From: Gammaproteobacteria bacterium
Lineage (GTDB): Bacteria > Pseudomonadota > Gammaproteobacteria > Pseudomonadales > JAUIET01
DNA: 64,000 nt
Direction: 5' to 3'
Assembly: GCA_030429735.1 (NCBI GenBank)
Contig: JAUIET010000004.1
Coordinates: 372,001-436,000, forward strand
In this document: positions 29,326 through 38,438 of the stretch, piece by piece
Layout of the letters: every line of letters starts with the position of its first letter
Numbering within the stretch: position 1 is the stretch's first letter
Program-made: the position numbers and the translations under genes
Notes under the pieces: generated by a model
What the model saw: only the letters and a program-made list of their open reading frames with translations
Database searches by the model: none
What the model was told of the DNA's origin: nothing

Positions 29326-29355
29326 TTGTGCATCGAATTCATGGATCTGTATAAT
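29326..29355 (+). promoter_or_regulatory. Candidate promoter of etfD
   Basis: TTGTGC (29326-29331) and a perfect TATAAT (29350-29355) are 18 bases apart, about 33 bases before the etfD start. It leaves a leader of roughly 25 bases. Confidence 0.55.
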
Positions 29356-29387
29356 ACCGCCGCCTTTAATCCCCCCTGGAGAATACC

Positions 29388-31046
29388 GTGGAACACGCTG
29401 TGGAAAGAGAAGCGATGGAATTCGATGTGGTCATCGTTGGAGCGGGCCCGGCAGGCCTGGCTGCGGCGTGCAAACTGGCCACGATGGCGCAGGAAGCCGA
29501 ACAGGAAATCACGGTCTGCGTGGTGGAGAAAGGGTCTGAAGTAGGCGCGCATATCTTGTCGGGCGCAGTCATGGATCCCAAGGCCATGAATGAGTTGTTT
29601 CCGGACTGGAAAGAGCGTGGCGCACCGCTGAATACTGAAGTCAGCAAAGATCGTGTTTTGTTCAACCTGAATCAGAATACATCCATACCTGTTCCTACCC
29701 TGTTTGCGCCAGGCATGGCGAACCACGGCAATTATGTGATCAGTCTTGGTAATGTGTGTCGGTGGCTTGCCGAACAAGCCGAAGCGCTTGCGGTCGAAGT
29801 GTATCCCGGCTTTGCAGCCGCTGAGGTGTTGTATCACGACGATGGCAGTGTGAAAGGCGTTGCCACCGGTGACATGGGCGTTAGCGAAGCTGGAGAGCCC
29901 AAAGACAGCTTCATGGCAGGTATGGAGCTGCATGCCAAGTACACGGTGTTCGCTGAAGGTTGCCGCGGCCATCTTGGTAAGCAAATCATAAGCAAATTCA
30001 ATCTGGACGACGGCAAGGAACCGCAGCATTACGGCATTGGCTTCAAGGAGTTGTGGGAAATTGACCCAGCCAAACACGAACCTGGACTGGTAGTACATAC
30101 CATGGGGTGGCCATGCGCCAAAAAAACCGTCTCGGGCAGTTATCTCTATCACGCTGAAGACAATCAGGTCGCACTGGGCTACGTTGTACCACTCAGTTAC
30201 GAAAACCCCCACCTGTCGCCTTTCGACGAGTTTCAGCAGTGGAAGCAACAGGCCCAGATTAAGGCCTACCTTGAGGGTGGAAAGCGCCTTACCTACGGCG
30301 CGCGGGCGCTGATCAAAGGTGGCCCGCAATCCAGGCCTAAAATGAGCTTTCCTGGAGGCTTGTTGATCGGTGATGACGCAGGTACTCTGAATTTCGCGCG
30401 CATAAAGGGCACTCATACCGCCATGAAATCCGGCATGTTAGCGGCGGAAACTCTGTTTGAAGCGCTGACAGGAGGGGCTGAAGGTCACACTGAGCTTAAC
30501 GACTACGCGAATCGATTCGAAAAATCCTGGCTCCATGATGAGCTGCAAAAATGGCGTAATTTTGGCCCGTTGGTACACAAGTTTGGCGCAATCGTCGGCG
30601 GCGGGCTGTCTTTCATCGATCAGGGCATATTCCAGGGTAAATTGCCATTCACTGTAAGTGATACCACGCCAGACCACGCCACTTTAAAGCCTGCGGCATC
30701 GATGCCGAAGATAGACTATCCGAGACCGGATGGCGTTTTAAGCTTCGACAAATTGTCATCGGTGTTTTTATCAAACACCAATCATGAAGAGGACCAGCCC
30801 TGCCATCTGACCCTTAAAGATCCCACGGTGCCGATTGAAAAGAACTTACCGATGTATGATGAACCGGCGCAGCGCTACTGCCCTGCTGGCGTGTACGAAG
30901 TGGTTGAGAAAGACGGCGAGCAACTGTTCCAGATCAACGGGCAAAACTGCGTGCACTGTAAAACCTGCGATATCAAAGACCCGAGTCAGAATATCGTTTG
31001 GGTTACACCAGAAGGCGGTGGCGGGCCCAATTATCCGAATATGTAA
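29388..31046 (+). CDS. etfD: Electron transfer flavoprotein-ubiquinone oxidoreductase
   Basis: Inner-membrane-associated enzyme that passes electrons from reduced ETF to the ubiquinone pool. The 552 residues include the N-terminal FAD motif DVVIVGAGPAGLAAACKLA, the central GVATGDMGV and GCRGHLGKQ segments, and the C-terminal 4Fe-4S domain (CPAGVYEV and CVHCKTCDIKDPSQNI). The natural end GPNYPNM is intact. Start is GTG at 29388 with GGAG seven bases upstream; an ATG at codon 9 is an alternative. A group II intron begins at the base after its TAA stop. Its last six bases (ATGTAA) are the target (IBS1) recognised by that intron. Confidence 0.96.
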   Translation: MEHAVEREAMEFDVVIVGAGPAGLAAACKLATMAQEAEQEITVCVVEKGSEVGAHILSGAVMDPKAMNELFPDWKERGAPLNTEVSKDRVLFNLNQNTSIPVPTLFAPGMANHGNYVISLGNVCRWLAEQAEALAVEVYPGFAAAEVLYHDDGSVKGVATGDMGVSEAGEPKDSFMAGMELHAKYTVFAEGCRGHLGKQIISKFNLDDGKEPQHYGIGFKELWEIDPAKHEPGLVVHTMGWPCAKKTVSGSYLYHAEDNQVALGYVVPLSYENPHLSPFDEFQQWKQQAQIKAYLEGGKRLTYGARALIKGGPQSRPKMSFPGGLLIGDDAGTLNFARIKGTHTAMKSGMLAAETLFEALTGGAEGHTELNDYANRFEKSWLHDELQKWRNFGPLVHKFGAIVGGGLSFIDQGIFQGKLPFTVSDTTPDHATLKPAASMPKIDYPRPDGVLSFDKLSSVFLSNTNHEEDQPCHLTLKDPTVPIEKNLPMYDEPAQRYCPAGVYEVVEKDGEQLFQINGQNCVHCKTCDIKDPSQNIVWVTPEGGGGPNYPNM

Positions 31047-31681
31047 GTGCGACGAGAGTCGCGCTTGCTAAGTCTAAGTGATTGTTTTTCATAACAATTC
31101 ACTTAGACTAACACCCAAGCATAGCTGTGTAGCTAGGCTTGGTAATCGAAAATACAACGTCTTTTGGATGTTGTATTTTTGTCTCTCAAGAGGAAGGTTT
31201 ACCTCCCTTTTGGGAGTAAGAAATCGGCAACGATTTCTTGTTTTGTCGTTCACTGTTACGGTGAACATATCCTCAATTTCTTTTTAGATAACGAGGGTAG
31301 GCTTTTTAGCCAATCAGAAGGAACCAGTGGGAATGCACCTGTGAAGGCCCAAACCCATGAAACTCTTGAGAAGCAAGCGCTGTGAAGCTGCTTGAACTAT
31401 TGTCTCGTAACGGTAACGTTAAGTGAGACCGGTTATGCAACTAGCTGTAACCTAGGGGCAGTGCACTTCTGGTAACGGAGGTGTGCGAAGCGCCCTGACA
31501 ATGTACCCCCACTTCGGTGGCGTTAGGATCGTGAGTGACTAACTGGATACTGCCAGCTACAAGGCGGTTGAGGGGCTAGGTTAACTGGCAAGGAGAACGT
31601 AAGTGAATGACTGATAAACGTCGTTATAGAGGACGAAGCCGAAGTAGCTTTTAGGCTTTAACCAAAAGGTATGTGGTTAGC

Positions 31682-31704
31682 TATCTCTCTTTACATTGGA
31701 GATA
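31682..31704 (+). other. EBS1 hairpin of the group II intron
   Basis: TATCTC (31682-31687) pairs with GAGATA (31699-31704), leaving an 11-base loop that holds TTACAT (31691-31696). This is the exact complement of ATGTAA (31041-31046), the last six bases of the 5' exon. The position about 645 bases into the intron and the loop display fit the exon-binding site 1 of domain I. A matching EBS2 could not be assigned with confidence. Confidence 0.8.
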
Positions 31705-32096
31705 CGTTGCTATTAGTACCACCGGCGGATAGGTCACTCCTAACCCAGTTGTGTAGTTCAAGTGGAACTCGGTAAGCCCATTGCTGCGCCCTTCGGGGCA
31801 AGAGAGCCGTAAGGCAATCTGATGCGGTAGCGGGTAAAGGAGGAGAGAGTAAGCGAAGGATCGACTGTAATGGTCGGTATATCGGGATGAAACATGCCCG
31901 ACAGTGAAAACTGTGCCCACTTCTCTCTGGTCTTTCATCGCGAGATGGCAGGCTAACCCTCGGCAGAAAGAAAAAACCCGCAAGGCGCGAGCCAAACGGG
32001 TTCTTCTTTACTGCCACAACCTCAAGGAAGGCGGAATGTTATCCCGCCTTCTTCAGAGGCGGGTTCCGTTTTCCTTGTCTTTGCAAGGAGAACAGC

Positions 32097-33815
32097 ATGA
32101 AAGAGTGTAGCACATCGATAGATGCGCGTGATACATCTGCGTTCTCCGAACGACCGGATGACTGGCACCAGATTAACTGGCCGCACGTCTACCGAAACGT
32201 TCGAGGGATGCAGGTTCGTATTGCGAAGGCGGCACGGGAACAGAACTGGCGCAAAGTGAGAGCTTTGCAACGGAAACTGACCCGTTCGTTTTGCGGCAAA
32301 GCGTTGGCCGTAAGACGGGTAACCGAAAATCAGGGCAAACGTTCACCTGGTGTGGACGGGCGACTCTGGACAACGCCGAAGGCTAAGCGTGAAGCGATAG
32401 ACCAGTTGAACCGAAAAGGATACAAGCCTCTGCCCTTGCGGCGAGTCTATATCCCAAAGGCCAACGGTAAAAAGCGAGCGCTGGGTATACCCACTATGCG
32501 GGACAGGGCAATGCAGGCATTACACCTGCTGGCACTGGCTCCGGTGGCTGAAAGTAAGGCTGACCTTAACTCTTACGGGTTCAGGATTGGCCGCTCTACC
32601 GCTGATGCGATTTGCCAATGTCATCAGACATTTAGCAAACCCGGATCGGCGCAATGGGTACTGGAAGCTGACATAGAAGGTTGCTTTGATCATATCGATC
32701 ATAGCTGGTTAATCGACCATATCCCTATGGATAAGGTCGTGTTGCGTAAATGGCTTAAAGCGGGTGTCGTGGACTTAGGCACGCTTAAAGCCACCGAAGC
32801 CGGTACGCCACAGGGTGGGATCATATCCCCAACTTTGGCAAATCTGGCTTTGGATGGTTTGGAACCGCTCCTTGCTGATCACTTCGGTGGCAAAGGGAGC
32901 AAGAAAAATAGGAAGCACAAAGTGTATATGGTGCGATATGCTGATGATTTTGTGATTTCAGGCAGTTCGAAAGAGCTGTTGGAGAGCAAAGTCAGACCCA
33001 TGGTAGAACAGTTCCTTGCGGAACGGGGGCTTAAACTCTCCCCTGCCAAGACGCATGTCACATCCATACACGATGGTTTTGATTTCTTAGGCTGGAATGC
33101 CCGTAAATACGGCGGAAAGCTACTGATCAAACCTTCAAAAGATAACGTGAAAGCGTTTATGGAGAAGGTTCGAACGGTGATTAAAACCAACCCATCAGCT
33201 AATCAATCCAGCTTGATTTGGCAGCTTAATCCCATCATTCGTGGTTGGGTTAACTACCATAAACATCAAGTGGCGAGTGACGCTTTTGGGCGTGCGGACG
33301 CGCAGCTGTTCAACGCCTTATGGCGATGGGCTAAACGGCGACACCCCAAGAAAGGGAGACGATGGATTGCCAAGAAGTATTGGCAACACATCGACAACCG
33401 GAATTGGACGTTCGCTGAAACGTTGAGAACTGAGGCGGATGAGGCAAAGGTAGTGAAACTGATTTATTTGTCAGACACTCCCATCAAAAGGCATGTGAAG
33501 GTGAAGGCGGATTTCAATCCGTTCGATCCTGAATACGAGTCTTATGGTGAGCAGCGACTGCAAGCGAGAATGAGCGATAAGCTCCACTATCGCAAGCAAG
33601 TCAATGCGCTGTTTCAGTCACAGAATGGTAAATGCATGCTCTGCCATGCGGCAATTACCTGGGATACTGGATGGCACGACCATCACATTATTCACCGTGT
33701 TCACGGCGGAAATAATGCACTCAGTAACCGGGTCTTATTGCATCCCACCTGTCACAATCAACTCCACTCTCAAAACCTTATGGTTACTAAACCGGCCTCT
33801 CAAGAGGTTTCGTGA
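32097..33815 (+). CDS. ltrA: Group II intron reverse transcriptase/maturase with HNH endonuclease
   Basis: The 572-residue intron-encoded protein helps splicing and copies the intron into new sites. Reverse transcriptase blocks are seen in order: VYIPKANGKKRALGIPTMRD, VLEADIEGCFDHIDH, AGTPQGGIISPTLANLALD and the catalytic MVRYADDFVISG (YADD at residues 281-284). Domain X follows (LIWQLNPIIRGWVNYH), then a C-terminal HNH nuclease at about 513-557 with CMLCH, WHDHHIIHRVHGGNNALSN and LLHPTCHNQLH, whose four cysteines/histidines are intact. AAGGAG lies six bases before the ATG. Full length, no frameshift. Confidence 0.96.
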   Translation: MKECSTSIDARDTSAFSERPDDWHQINWPHVYRNVRGMQVRIAKAAREQNWRKVRALQRKLTRSFCGKALAVRRVTENQGKRSPGVDGRLWTTPKAKREAIDQLNRKGYKPLPLRRVYIPKANGKKRALGIPTMRDRAMQALHLLALAPVAESKADLNSYGFRIGRSTADAICQCHQTFSKPGSAQWVLEADIEGCFDHIDHSWLIDHIPMDKVVLRKWLKAGVVDLGTLKATEAGTPQGGIISPTLANLALDGLEPLLADHFGGKGSKKNRKHKVYMVRYADDFVISGSSKELLESKVRPMVEQFLAERGLKLSPAKTHVTSIHDGFDFLGWNARKYGGKLLIKPSKDNVKAFMEKVRTVIKTNPSANQSSLIWQLNPIIRGWVNYHKHQVASDAFGRADAQLFNALWRWAKRRHPKKGRRWIAKKYWQHIDNRNWTFAETLRTEADEAKVVKLIYLSDTPIKRHVKVKADFNPFDPEYESYGEQRLQARMSDKLHYRKQVNALFQSQNGKCMLCHAAITWDTGWHDHHIIHRVHGGNNALSNRVLLHPTCHNQLHSQNLMVTKPASQEVS

Positions 33816-33821
33816 AGGCTT

Positions 33822-33896
33822 GAGCCGTATGCGGGGAAACTCGCACGTACGGTTCTTAGGGGAGGGACAGCCAGTAATGGCTGTCTCTTACCCGAC
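33822..33896 (+). ncRNA. Group II intron domains V and VI
   Basis: Domain V is the 34-base hairpin 33822-33855, starting GAGCCGTATGCGG and closing with GTACGGTTC, with the catalytic AGC at 33823-33825 and a GAAA tetraloop. Domain VI (about 33859-33896) has the stem GACAGCCA/TGGCTGTC around a GTAA loop and a single unpaired A at 33890, the expected lariat branch point. The final bases CCCGAC mark the 3' splice site. Confidence 0.92.
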
Positions 33897-33905
33897 GCTC
33901 TGGCC

Positions 33906-34448
33906 TTACAAATTGCCCAGTGAAAATTCGGCGTTGCCAGACTTCAGCGCCAAATAAGGCGGGGTGGCATCGAGCTGCTGCTCGCCCCACTCCACCCATT
34001 CATAGAACACGCTACGGCTGACCTTGGCCCACAGACCGCGTCGAACATAAACGTAGGGAATGTCCGCCCGCAACTCAACAGCATGTTCTGCGCCCAACAG
34101 CAGCGAATCATCCATATTAGTGCGCACTGCAATCTGAGAAACACTACTGTCGTCAATGAACCGAGTTGACTCTACGATCGTCAGCGGCGCATCCTCAACA
34201 CGGATCCTTAATTTCTCAACCGGTGTAACAAGATAGTATTCTTGATCTTGCTCACGCCGAAGAATCGACGCAAATAGCTTGCGCAATTCCTTGCGCACAA
34301 TCTCCGAGCCCTCATGCCACCAGCTGCCGTCTGAGCGTATTTCAATATCAATCTCGGCGGACCGCTCTGGCTGCCAATTCTCAATGGGTGGCAGGTCGCG
34401 GAATTCCAGATCTGCGATTGAATCAAACAGCGATTGAAGCTGCGTCAT
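33906..34448 (-). CDS. DUF1285 family protein
   Basis: A 180-residue cytosolic protein of the DUF1285 family. Conserved core: DLPPIENWQPERSAEIDIEI, SDGSWWHEGSEIVRKELRKL, FASILRREQDQEYYLVTPVE and KLRIRVEDAPLTIVE. Crystal structures exist for the family but no function is established. Its ATG at 34448 lies just past the serA stop (34456-34458); a TTG at 34472 would lengthen it by eight residues and overlap serA. Its 3' end was convergent with etfD at about 9 bases before the intron entered. Confidence 0.82.
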   Translation of the reverse strand: MTQLQSLFDSIADLEFRDLPPIENWQPERSAEIDIEIRSDGSWWHEGSEIVRKELRKLFASILRREQDQEYYLVTPVEKLRIRVEDAPLTIVESTRFIDDSSVSQIAVRTNMDDSLLLGAEHAVELRADIPYVYVRRGLWAKVSRSVFYEWVEWGEQQLDATPPYLALKSGNAEFSLGNL

Positions 34449-34455
34449 GCTGGGC

Positions 34456-35652
34456 TTACTCGGGCTGCTCAATCAAGCGGACATTGATAACACCGTCAAT
34501 GCCGCGAATCTCTTCCAACAAGGCATTGTCTGGCGCGTCTGCTATATCAATCAAGGTATACGCCACATCATCCCGGCTCTTGTTCAGCATATCGATCACA
34601 TTGATGTCGTGATCAGCGATGATGGCCAGAATGCTACCCAGCATTTTAGGAACATTTTTATTGCTGATTGCCAGACGAAACCCCTCGCTGGGTTCCAGGT
34701 ACAAGGTAGGGAAATTAACCGAATTCTTGATATTCCCATACTCGAGGAAGTTGCGTACCTGCACCGCGGCCATCACCGCGCAGTTTTCTTCAGCTTCAAC
34801 GGTGCTTGCACCGATATGCGGCATCAACATGGCTTTCGGTTCACGAATCAATTCCGGTGACGGAAAATCCGTAATGTAGTGGCCTAGCTTGTCGTTTCGT
34901 AACGCCTCTGCGACTGCATGCGTATCAACCACTTCGGAACGCGCGAAATTCATGAGTTTTGCGGTGCTCTTAAAATGCTTTAACAGCTCCGCATTGATCA
35001 GGCCTCGCGTGCTGTCGAGTACTGGTAAATGTAAGCTAATGAAATCAGCCTTTGAAACCAGTGACGGCAAGTTCTCCATACTCTGCACGTCACTTGGTAA
35101 ACGCCACGCGGCAGCCACCGAAATAGCAGGGTCATAACCCATGACTTTCATGCCCAGCATCAACCCTACCTCCGCAACCAGCGAACCGATCGCACCAAGA
35201 CCAACAACGCCAAGAGTTTTACCCACCAACTCCTCACCCTTGAAGCGCTTCTTCTCTTTCTCCAACAGAACGTTCAGTTCACGCTCGTCTGTAATCTCTT
35301 TTAAGCTGCGAACATATTCCATGCCGCCGGCAATATCGCGAGAACCAAGTAACAAGCCAGCCAACACCAACTCCTTCACGGCATTGGCGTTGGCGCCCGG
35401 TGTGTTGAATACAACAATACCGCGATCGGTACACGGCTGCAGCGGAATATTGTTCACGCCAGCCCCGGCGCGCGCAATAGCTTTTACTTCAGGTGTAATT
35501 TCGGCTTCGGTGAGTTTGTGGCTTCTGAGAACAATTGCGTCGGGGTTACCTATCTCGCTGGCAACTTCGTAGTGTGTACGTGGAAACTGCTCCAGGCCTT
35601 TGAGTGCAATTGCGTTAAGGGTCAAAATTTTGTGCAAGATGATCTCCGTCAA
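34456..35652 (-). CDS. serA: D-3-phosphoglycerate dehydrogenase
   Basis: First enzyme of serine synthesis, oxidising 3-phosphoglycerate with NAD. The 398 residues begin with ILTLNAIALKGLEQFPRTHY and hold the NAD-binding loop TLGVVGLGAIGSLVAEVGL, the substrate-side RSEVVDTHAVAEAL and the catalytic His region MLMPHIGASTVEAEENCA. A C-terminal ACT domain (LAIIADHDINVIDMLNKSR) marks feedback control by serine. Length matches the ACT-containing short form. DUF1285 is 8 bases downstream in the same direction. Confidence 0.95.
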   Translation of the reverse strand: MTEIILHKILTLNAIALKGLEQFPRTHYEVASEIGNPDAIVLRSHKLTEAEITPEVKAIARAGAGVNNIPLQPCTDRGIVVFNTPGANANAVKELVLAGLLLGSRDIAGGMEYVRSLKEITDERELNVLLEKEKKRFKGEELVGKTLGVVGLGAIGSLVAEVGLMLGMKVMGYDPAISVAAAWRLPSDVQSMENLPSLVSKADFISLHLPVLDSTRGLINAELLKHFKSTAKLMNFARSEVVDTHAVAEALRNDKLGHYITDFPSPELIREPKAMLMPHIGASTVEAEENCAVMAAVQVRNFLEYGNIKNSVNFPTLYLEPSEGFRLAISNKNVPKMLGSILAIIADHDINVIDMLNKSRDDVAYTLIDIADAPDNALLEEIRGIDGVINVRLIEQPE

Positions 35653-35756
35653 AAACTATTTCTGCGCCCCGTGCGACGGGCGCCGCAGTTTATCAGAATG
35701 CGCCACATAATTCTCTTCCCGCGACGCAAGCAGGGAAACAAAATTGGTGATTTAAA

Positions 35757-36509
35757 TTAGCGGAACGAGATGCGTGATTCTTCGAATGATTGCAGAGGAA
35801 TCGCCGAGAACGATTTCACGCTGGACAACGCTTGAGGAGACGCAATAGCGGCCGCGTGATCCACACCAACCTCGAGTAGTTCGAAGTGCCATTGGGATGT
35901 GTCATCCTCAAGAGCGGCGTCAGCCGTAAAAGTGATGGGGCGAGAACGCAAATCAAATGAAAAGTCGCCAAGGGGAATGGCCAACCCTTTGCCTTTGGCT
36001 TTGATGTAACTTTCTTTCAGGGACCAATAGTCAAAAAACCGAAAATGCTGACATTGCTCATCGTTAGAAAGCAGTTCGTCCACTTCACTTTCGGAAAAAA
36101 ACCGATGGGCAATATCCGCCGCGCGAACGTTGTTGCGACGCCTCTCAACATCGCAGCCAATTTCATAATCTGCAGATATCAACAACGCAACATAGCCCTC
36201 AGTGTGCGACAAGCTGAAGTTCAAATACTCCAGGCCAGGATTAACAATATAGGGTTTACCATGCCTGTTCTTTCTGAAACGCCAGTCTGCTGGCGTCAAA
36301 TCTGCGTATTGGCTGAGCGCATAACGCACCAGTGCGTGGCTAAGCAGAAACACTTGCCGATGTCGCTCAAATTTGAATCGCTGGCGGCGCCGGCGCTCAT
36401 CGGCGTCCAGCACGGAATCAACTCTGCGCAGATACTCTGCGTTGTCAGAGAGCAGCTGTTCGGGACGGCAGTGCCAAAAGTGGACTTCCTGGGCAGACAG
36501 GGAAAGCAT
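35757..36509 (-). CDS. 4'-phosphopantetheinyl transferase (Sfp type)
   Basis: Transfers the phosphopantetheine arm of coenzyme A to a carrier-protein serine. 250 residues, the usual Sfp length. Landmarks: FRKNRHGKPYI, YLNFSLSHTEGYVALLI, the metal Asp pair in IGCDVERRRNN, and WSLKESYIKAKGKGLAIPLGDFSF, which contains the catalytic Glu and the family-defining KESYIKA. It starts three bases after ppiD in the same direction. An acpS-type gene is not in the window, so whether this serves AcpP or secondary metabolism is open. Confidence 0.92.
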   Translation of the reverse strand: MLSLSAQEVHFWHCRPEQLLSDNAEYLRRVDSVLDADERRRRQRFKFERHRQVFLLSHALVRYALSQYADLTPADWRFRKNRHGKPYIVNPGLEYLNFSLSHTEGYVALLISADYEIGCDVERRRNNVRAADIAHRFFSESEVDELLSNDEQCQHFRFFDYWSLKESYIKAKGKGLAIPLGDFSFDLRSRPITFTADAALEDDTSQWHFELLEVGVDHAAAIASPQALSSVKSFSAIPLQSFEESRISFR

Positions 36510-36512
36510 TCG

Positions 36513-38387
36513 CTAGGGAATATTAACGTCCGCTGTTGCTCGCACCTCTTTGAAATACTCGTCAAAAGCGCGGTTACCAGACATCTGGGCGATGCTTTGA
36601 CGTAAGGCTTGACGCTGTCGTGCAGGTATCCGGTTGGCACTTCCCGCCTGAACGTTACTGACTTCCACCACGGCATTATCACCATTCGGCAGCTGCGCCA
36701 GCACCAGTGCTCGTCCATTCGAAAATTCATCGGCAGTGAATGCCGCATCGACAATTGCGCGATCCAGGGAAAGCGAGTTTCGCTCCGCCTGCAGTTCTAC
36801 TTGCCAGTCGACACCAATCGCCTTTGCGGTATCTTCGACAGTTCCACCTTTCTGCAATTGGTCCAGAATACTTTGCGCTTTCTGCCGGGTGGCGGCGCGA
36901 CGACTCTCTGCAGTTAACTCCGCACGAATAGTGTCGCTGACTTCAATCAGTGGGCGAGGTGTGGCCTCACGAAACTCTTTGAGGCGAACGATCACAACAG
37001 ACTCCTCGCCCAGCTCAATCGCCTCGCTGTTCTGCCCAGCAGATAAAAACTCGTCACTAAAGGCCAGGTTTCGCACTGCAGGCTGTGCAGCAATGCCAGT
37101 ACCGGTGTTGCGGTCGAAGAACTCGGTAGTTTGCAGTGGCAGCTCAAACTCATCAGCCGCCAGGCTCAAGTCATCGGCACCAAACGTCGCGTCTTCCAGC
37201 TCTTCCCGACGCGCAATATAATCCGGGGTTGCCGTGGCCGCCTTCAGGTCATTTTCAATGCGTTCTCGGCTGACCTCAAAGCTGGGAAATTCGCTTGTAG
37301 TTTGTTCGAGCAGTTTGATCAAATGAAGGCCTGAGTCAGTTTCAACAACAGGGCTGACTTCACCGACCGACATGTTAGCTAGCGCCTCGTCAAATTCGGG
37401 AAAAACGCCAACGCCGACCAGGCCAAGCAAGCCACCCGAGTCAGCGCTGCCGCCATCATCGGAATACTCACTTGCCAGGGTGGAAAAATCCTCACCGGCC
37501 GCTAGCTTGGTTTGCACCTCGGAAATCTTTTGTTCCGCAGCGGCTCGCTCATCCGGGTCGTCTATCGCGACCAGAATATGCGCTATTGAGCGCTCTTTCT
37601 CAGGCTCAAAAGCAGCTTTCTCACGTTCGTAAACTTCTCGCACCTCGCTTTCGCTTACGTCTGCGTGAAAATCGCTAATACTCAATTGCAGATATTCCAG
37701 CTGCACCTGATCAGGTCGCATGAATCTCTGTTGATTCGCATCGTAAAAAGCCTTTATGGCGGCATCATCTACGGTCGGCAAATCAGCAGCTGCCACCGCC
37801 GGTACTCTAATAAAGCGTATATCTCGGCGCTGGTCAGTTATTTTGGCCGTAATAGCGACGTCAGCATTGGTTGCGAAATCAGATTCCGCCAGGCCACTGA
37901 GCAGGTGACTGGCTGTAATCTGGGTTCGCAATTGATCTCTGTGGCCTGATGGCAACAATCCATTTGAGCGCAGTAGACTTTCATAGCGCAGTTTGGAGAA
38001 CTGGCCGTTTTCCTGAAACTCCGGCGACTCGACAATTTGCTGGTCCAGCAAAGCATCTGACGCAACGATACCAAGGTCTTCTGCCTCGCTTTTGAACAAC
38101 TCGCGCTGCACCAGCGATTCAAGCACCTGCGGTTTCAGCATTGCATCACTGATCATATTGGGATCGTACGATTCCCCTAACTGAGCTTGCAGCTGCCGCT
38201 TTCGCGTGTCAATGCCAAACAAAAGTTCCCGCTCAGTGATTTCAGTTCCGTTCACTTCGGCAACGTTTTTGTCGCCACCACCCTGGAAGAAGGAATCAAT
38301 GCCAAAGAAAACAAAGGGCACGATCATCAAAGCGACAATGCCTTTGGCAATTGTACTCTGTGATTTATCGCGAATGCGTTGCAGCAT
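36513..38387 (-). CDS. ppiD: Periplasmic folding chaperone PpiD
   Basis: An inner-membrane-anchored periplasmic chaperone of the SurA/parvulin group that helps newly exported proteins. The 624 residues have one N-terminal anchor (GIVALMIVPFVFFGIDSFF), a SurA-like chaperone region, and one parvulin domain near 265-365 (RSIAHILVAIDDPDERAA to VVETDSGLHLIKLLE), then a long C-terminal region. Follows hupB in the tig-clpP-clpX-lon-hupB-ppiD order known from E. coli. Confidence 0.94.
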   Translation of the reverse strand: MLQRIRDKSQSTIAKGIVALMIVPFVFFGIDSFFQGGGDKNVAEVNGTEITERELLFGIDTRKRQLQAQLGESYDPNMISDAMLKPQVLESLVQRELFKSEAEDLGIVASDALLDQQIVESPEFQENGQFSKLRYESLLRSNGLLPSGHRDQLRTQITASHLLSGLAESDFATNADVAITAKITDQRRDIRFIRVPAVAAADLPTVDDAAIKAFYDANQQRFMRPDQVQLEYLQLSISDFHADVSESEVREVYEREKAAFEPEKERSIAHILVAIDDPDERAAAEQKISEVQTKLAAGEDFSTLASEYSDDGGSADSGGLLGLVGVGVFPEFDEALANMSVGEVSPVVETDSGLHLIKLLEQTTSEFPSFEVSRERIENDLKAATATPDYIARREELEDATFGADDLSLAADEFELPLQTTEFFDRNTGTGIAAQPAVRNLAFSDEFLSAGQNSEAIELGEESVVIVRLKEFREATPRPLIEVSDTIRAELTAESRRAATRQKAQSILDQLQKGGTVEDTAKAIGVDWQVELQAERNSLSLDRAIVDAAFTADEFSNGRALVLAQLPNGDNAVVEVSNVQAGSANRIPARQRQALRQSIAQMSGNRAFDEYFKEVRATADVNIP

Positions 38388-38438
38388 GAGCGCCCACCCC
38401 TTGTTCTTCGGTCAGTTGTTGAGAGTTATACGCCTAAC

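Larger units (their letters stand above)
31047..33896 (+). mobile_element. Complete group II intron with HNH-type maturase
   Basis: A 2850-base retroelement of the IIB, chloroplast-like type. The 5' end GTGCGAC at 31047 fits the GUGYG rule. Domain I-III RNA fills 31047-32096 with many hairpins (for example 31069-31111, 31115-31142). The maturase frame lies in domain IV. Domain V is at 33822-33855 and domain VI ends at 33896 with a bulged A at 33890, seven bases from the 3' end. The 5' junction is confirmed by pairing of the six bases before the intron (ATGTAA) with TTACAT in a hairpin loop at 31691-31696. Exons join the etfD stop to a 9-base spacer before the convergent DUF1285 gene. All parts are intact, so it may be active. 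The RNA upstream of the maturase (1050 bases) is longer than usual. Confidence 0.92.

Noticed and set aside
29301-30416. 371-codon minus-strand open frame
   Set aside because: It is antisense to etfD, whose FAD motif and full-length similarity are unambiguous; a long shadow frame of a biased gene.
31069-31111. Long hairpin after etfD as the etfD terminator, which would make the intron a class C type inserted behind a terminator
   Set aside because: The hairpin lies inside the intron by the IBS1/EBS1 boundary, has no T run, and the maturase has an HNH domain, which class C introns lack.
35757-36509. Phosphopantetheinyl transferase as a sign of a polyketide or nonribosomal peptide cluster
   Set aside because: All neighbours are housekeeping genes and no synthase module is in the window.
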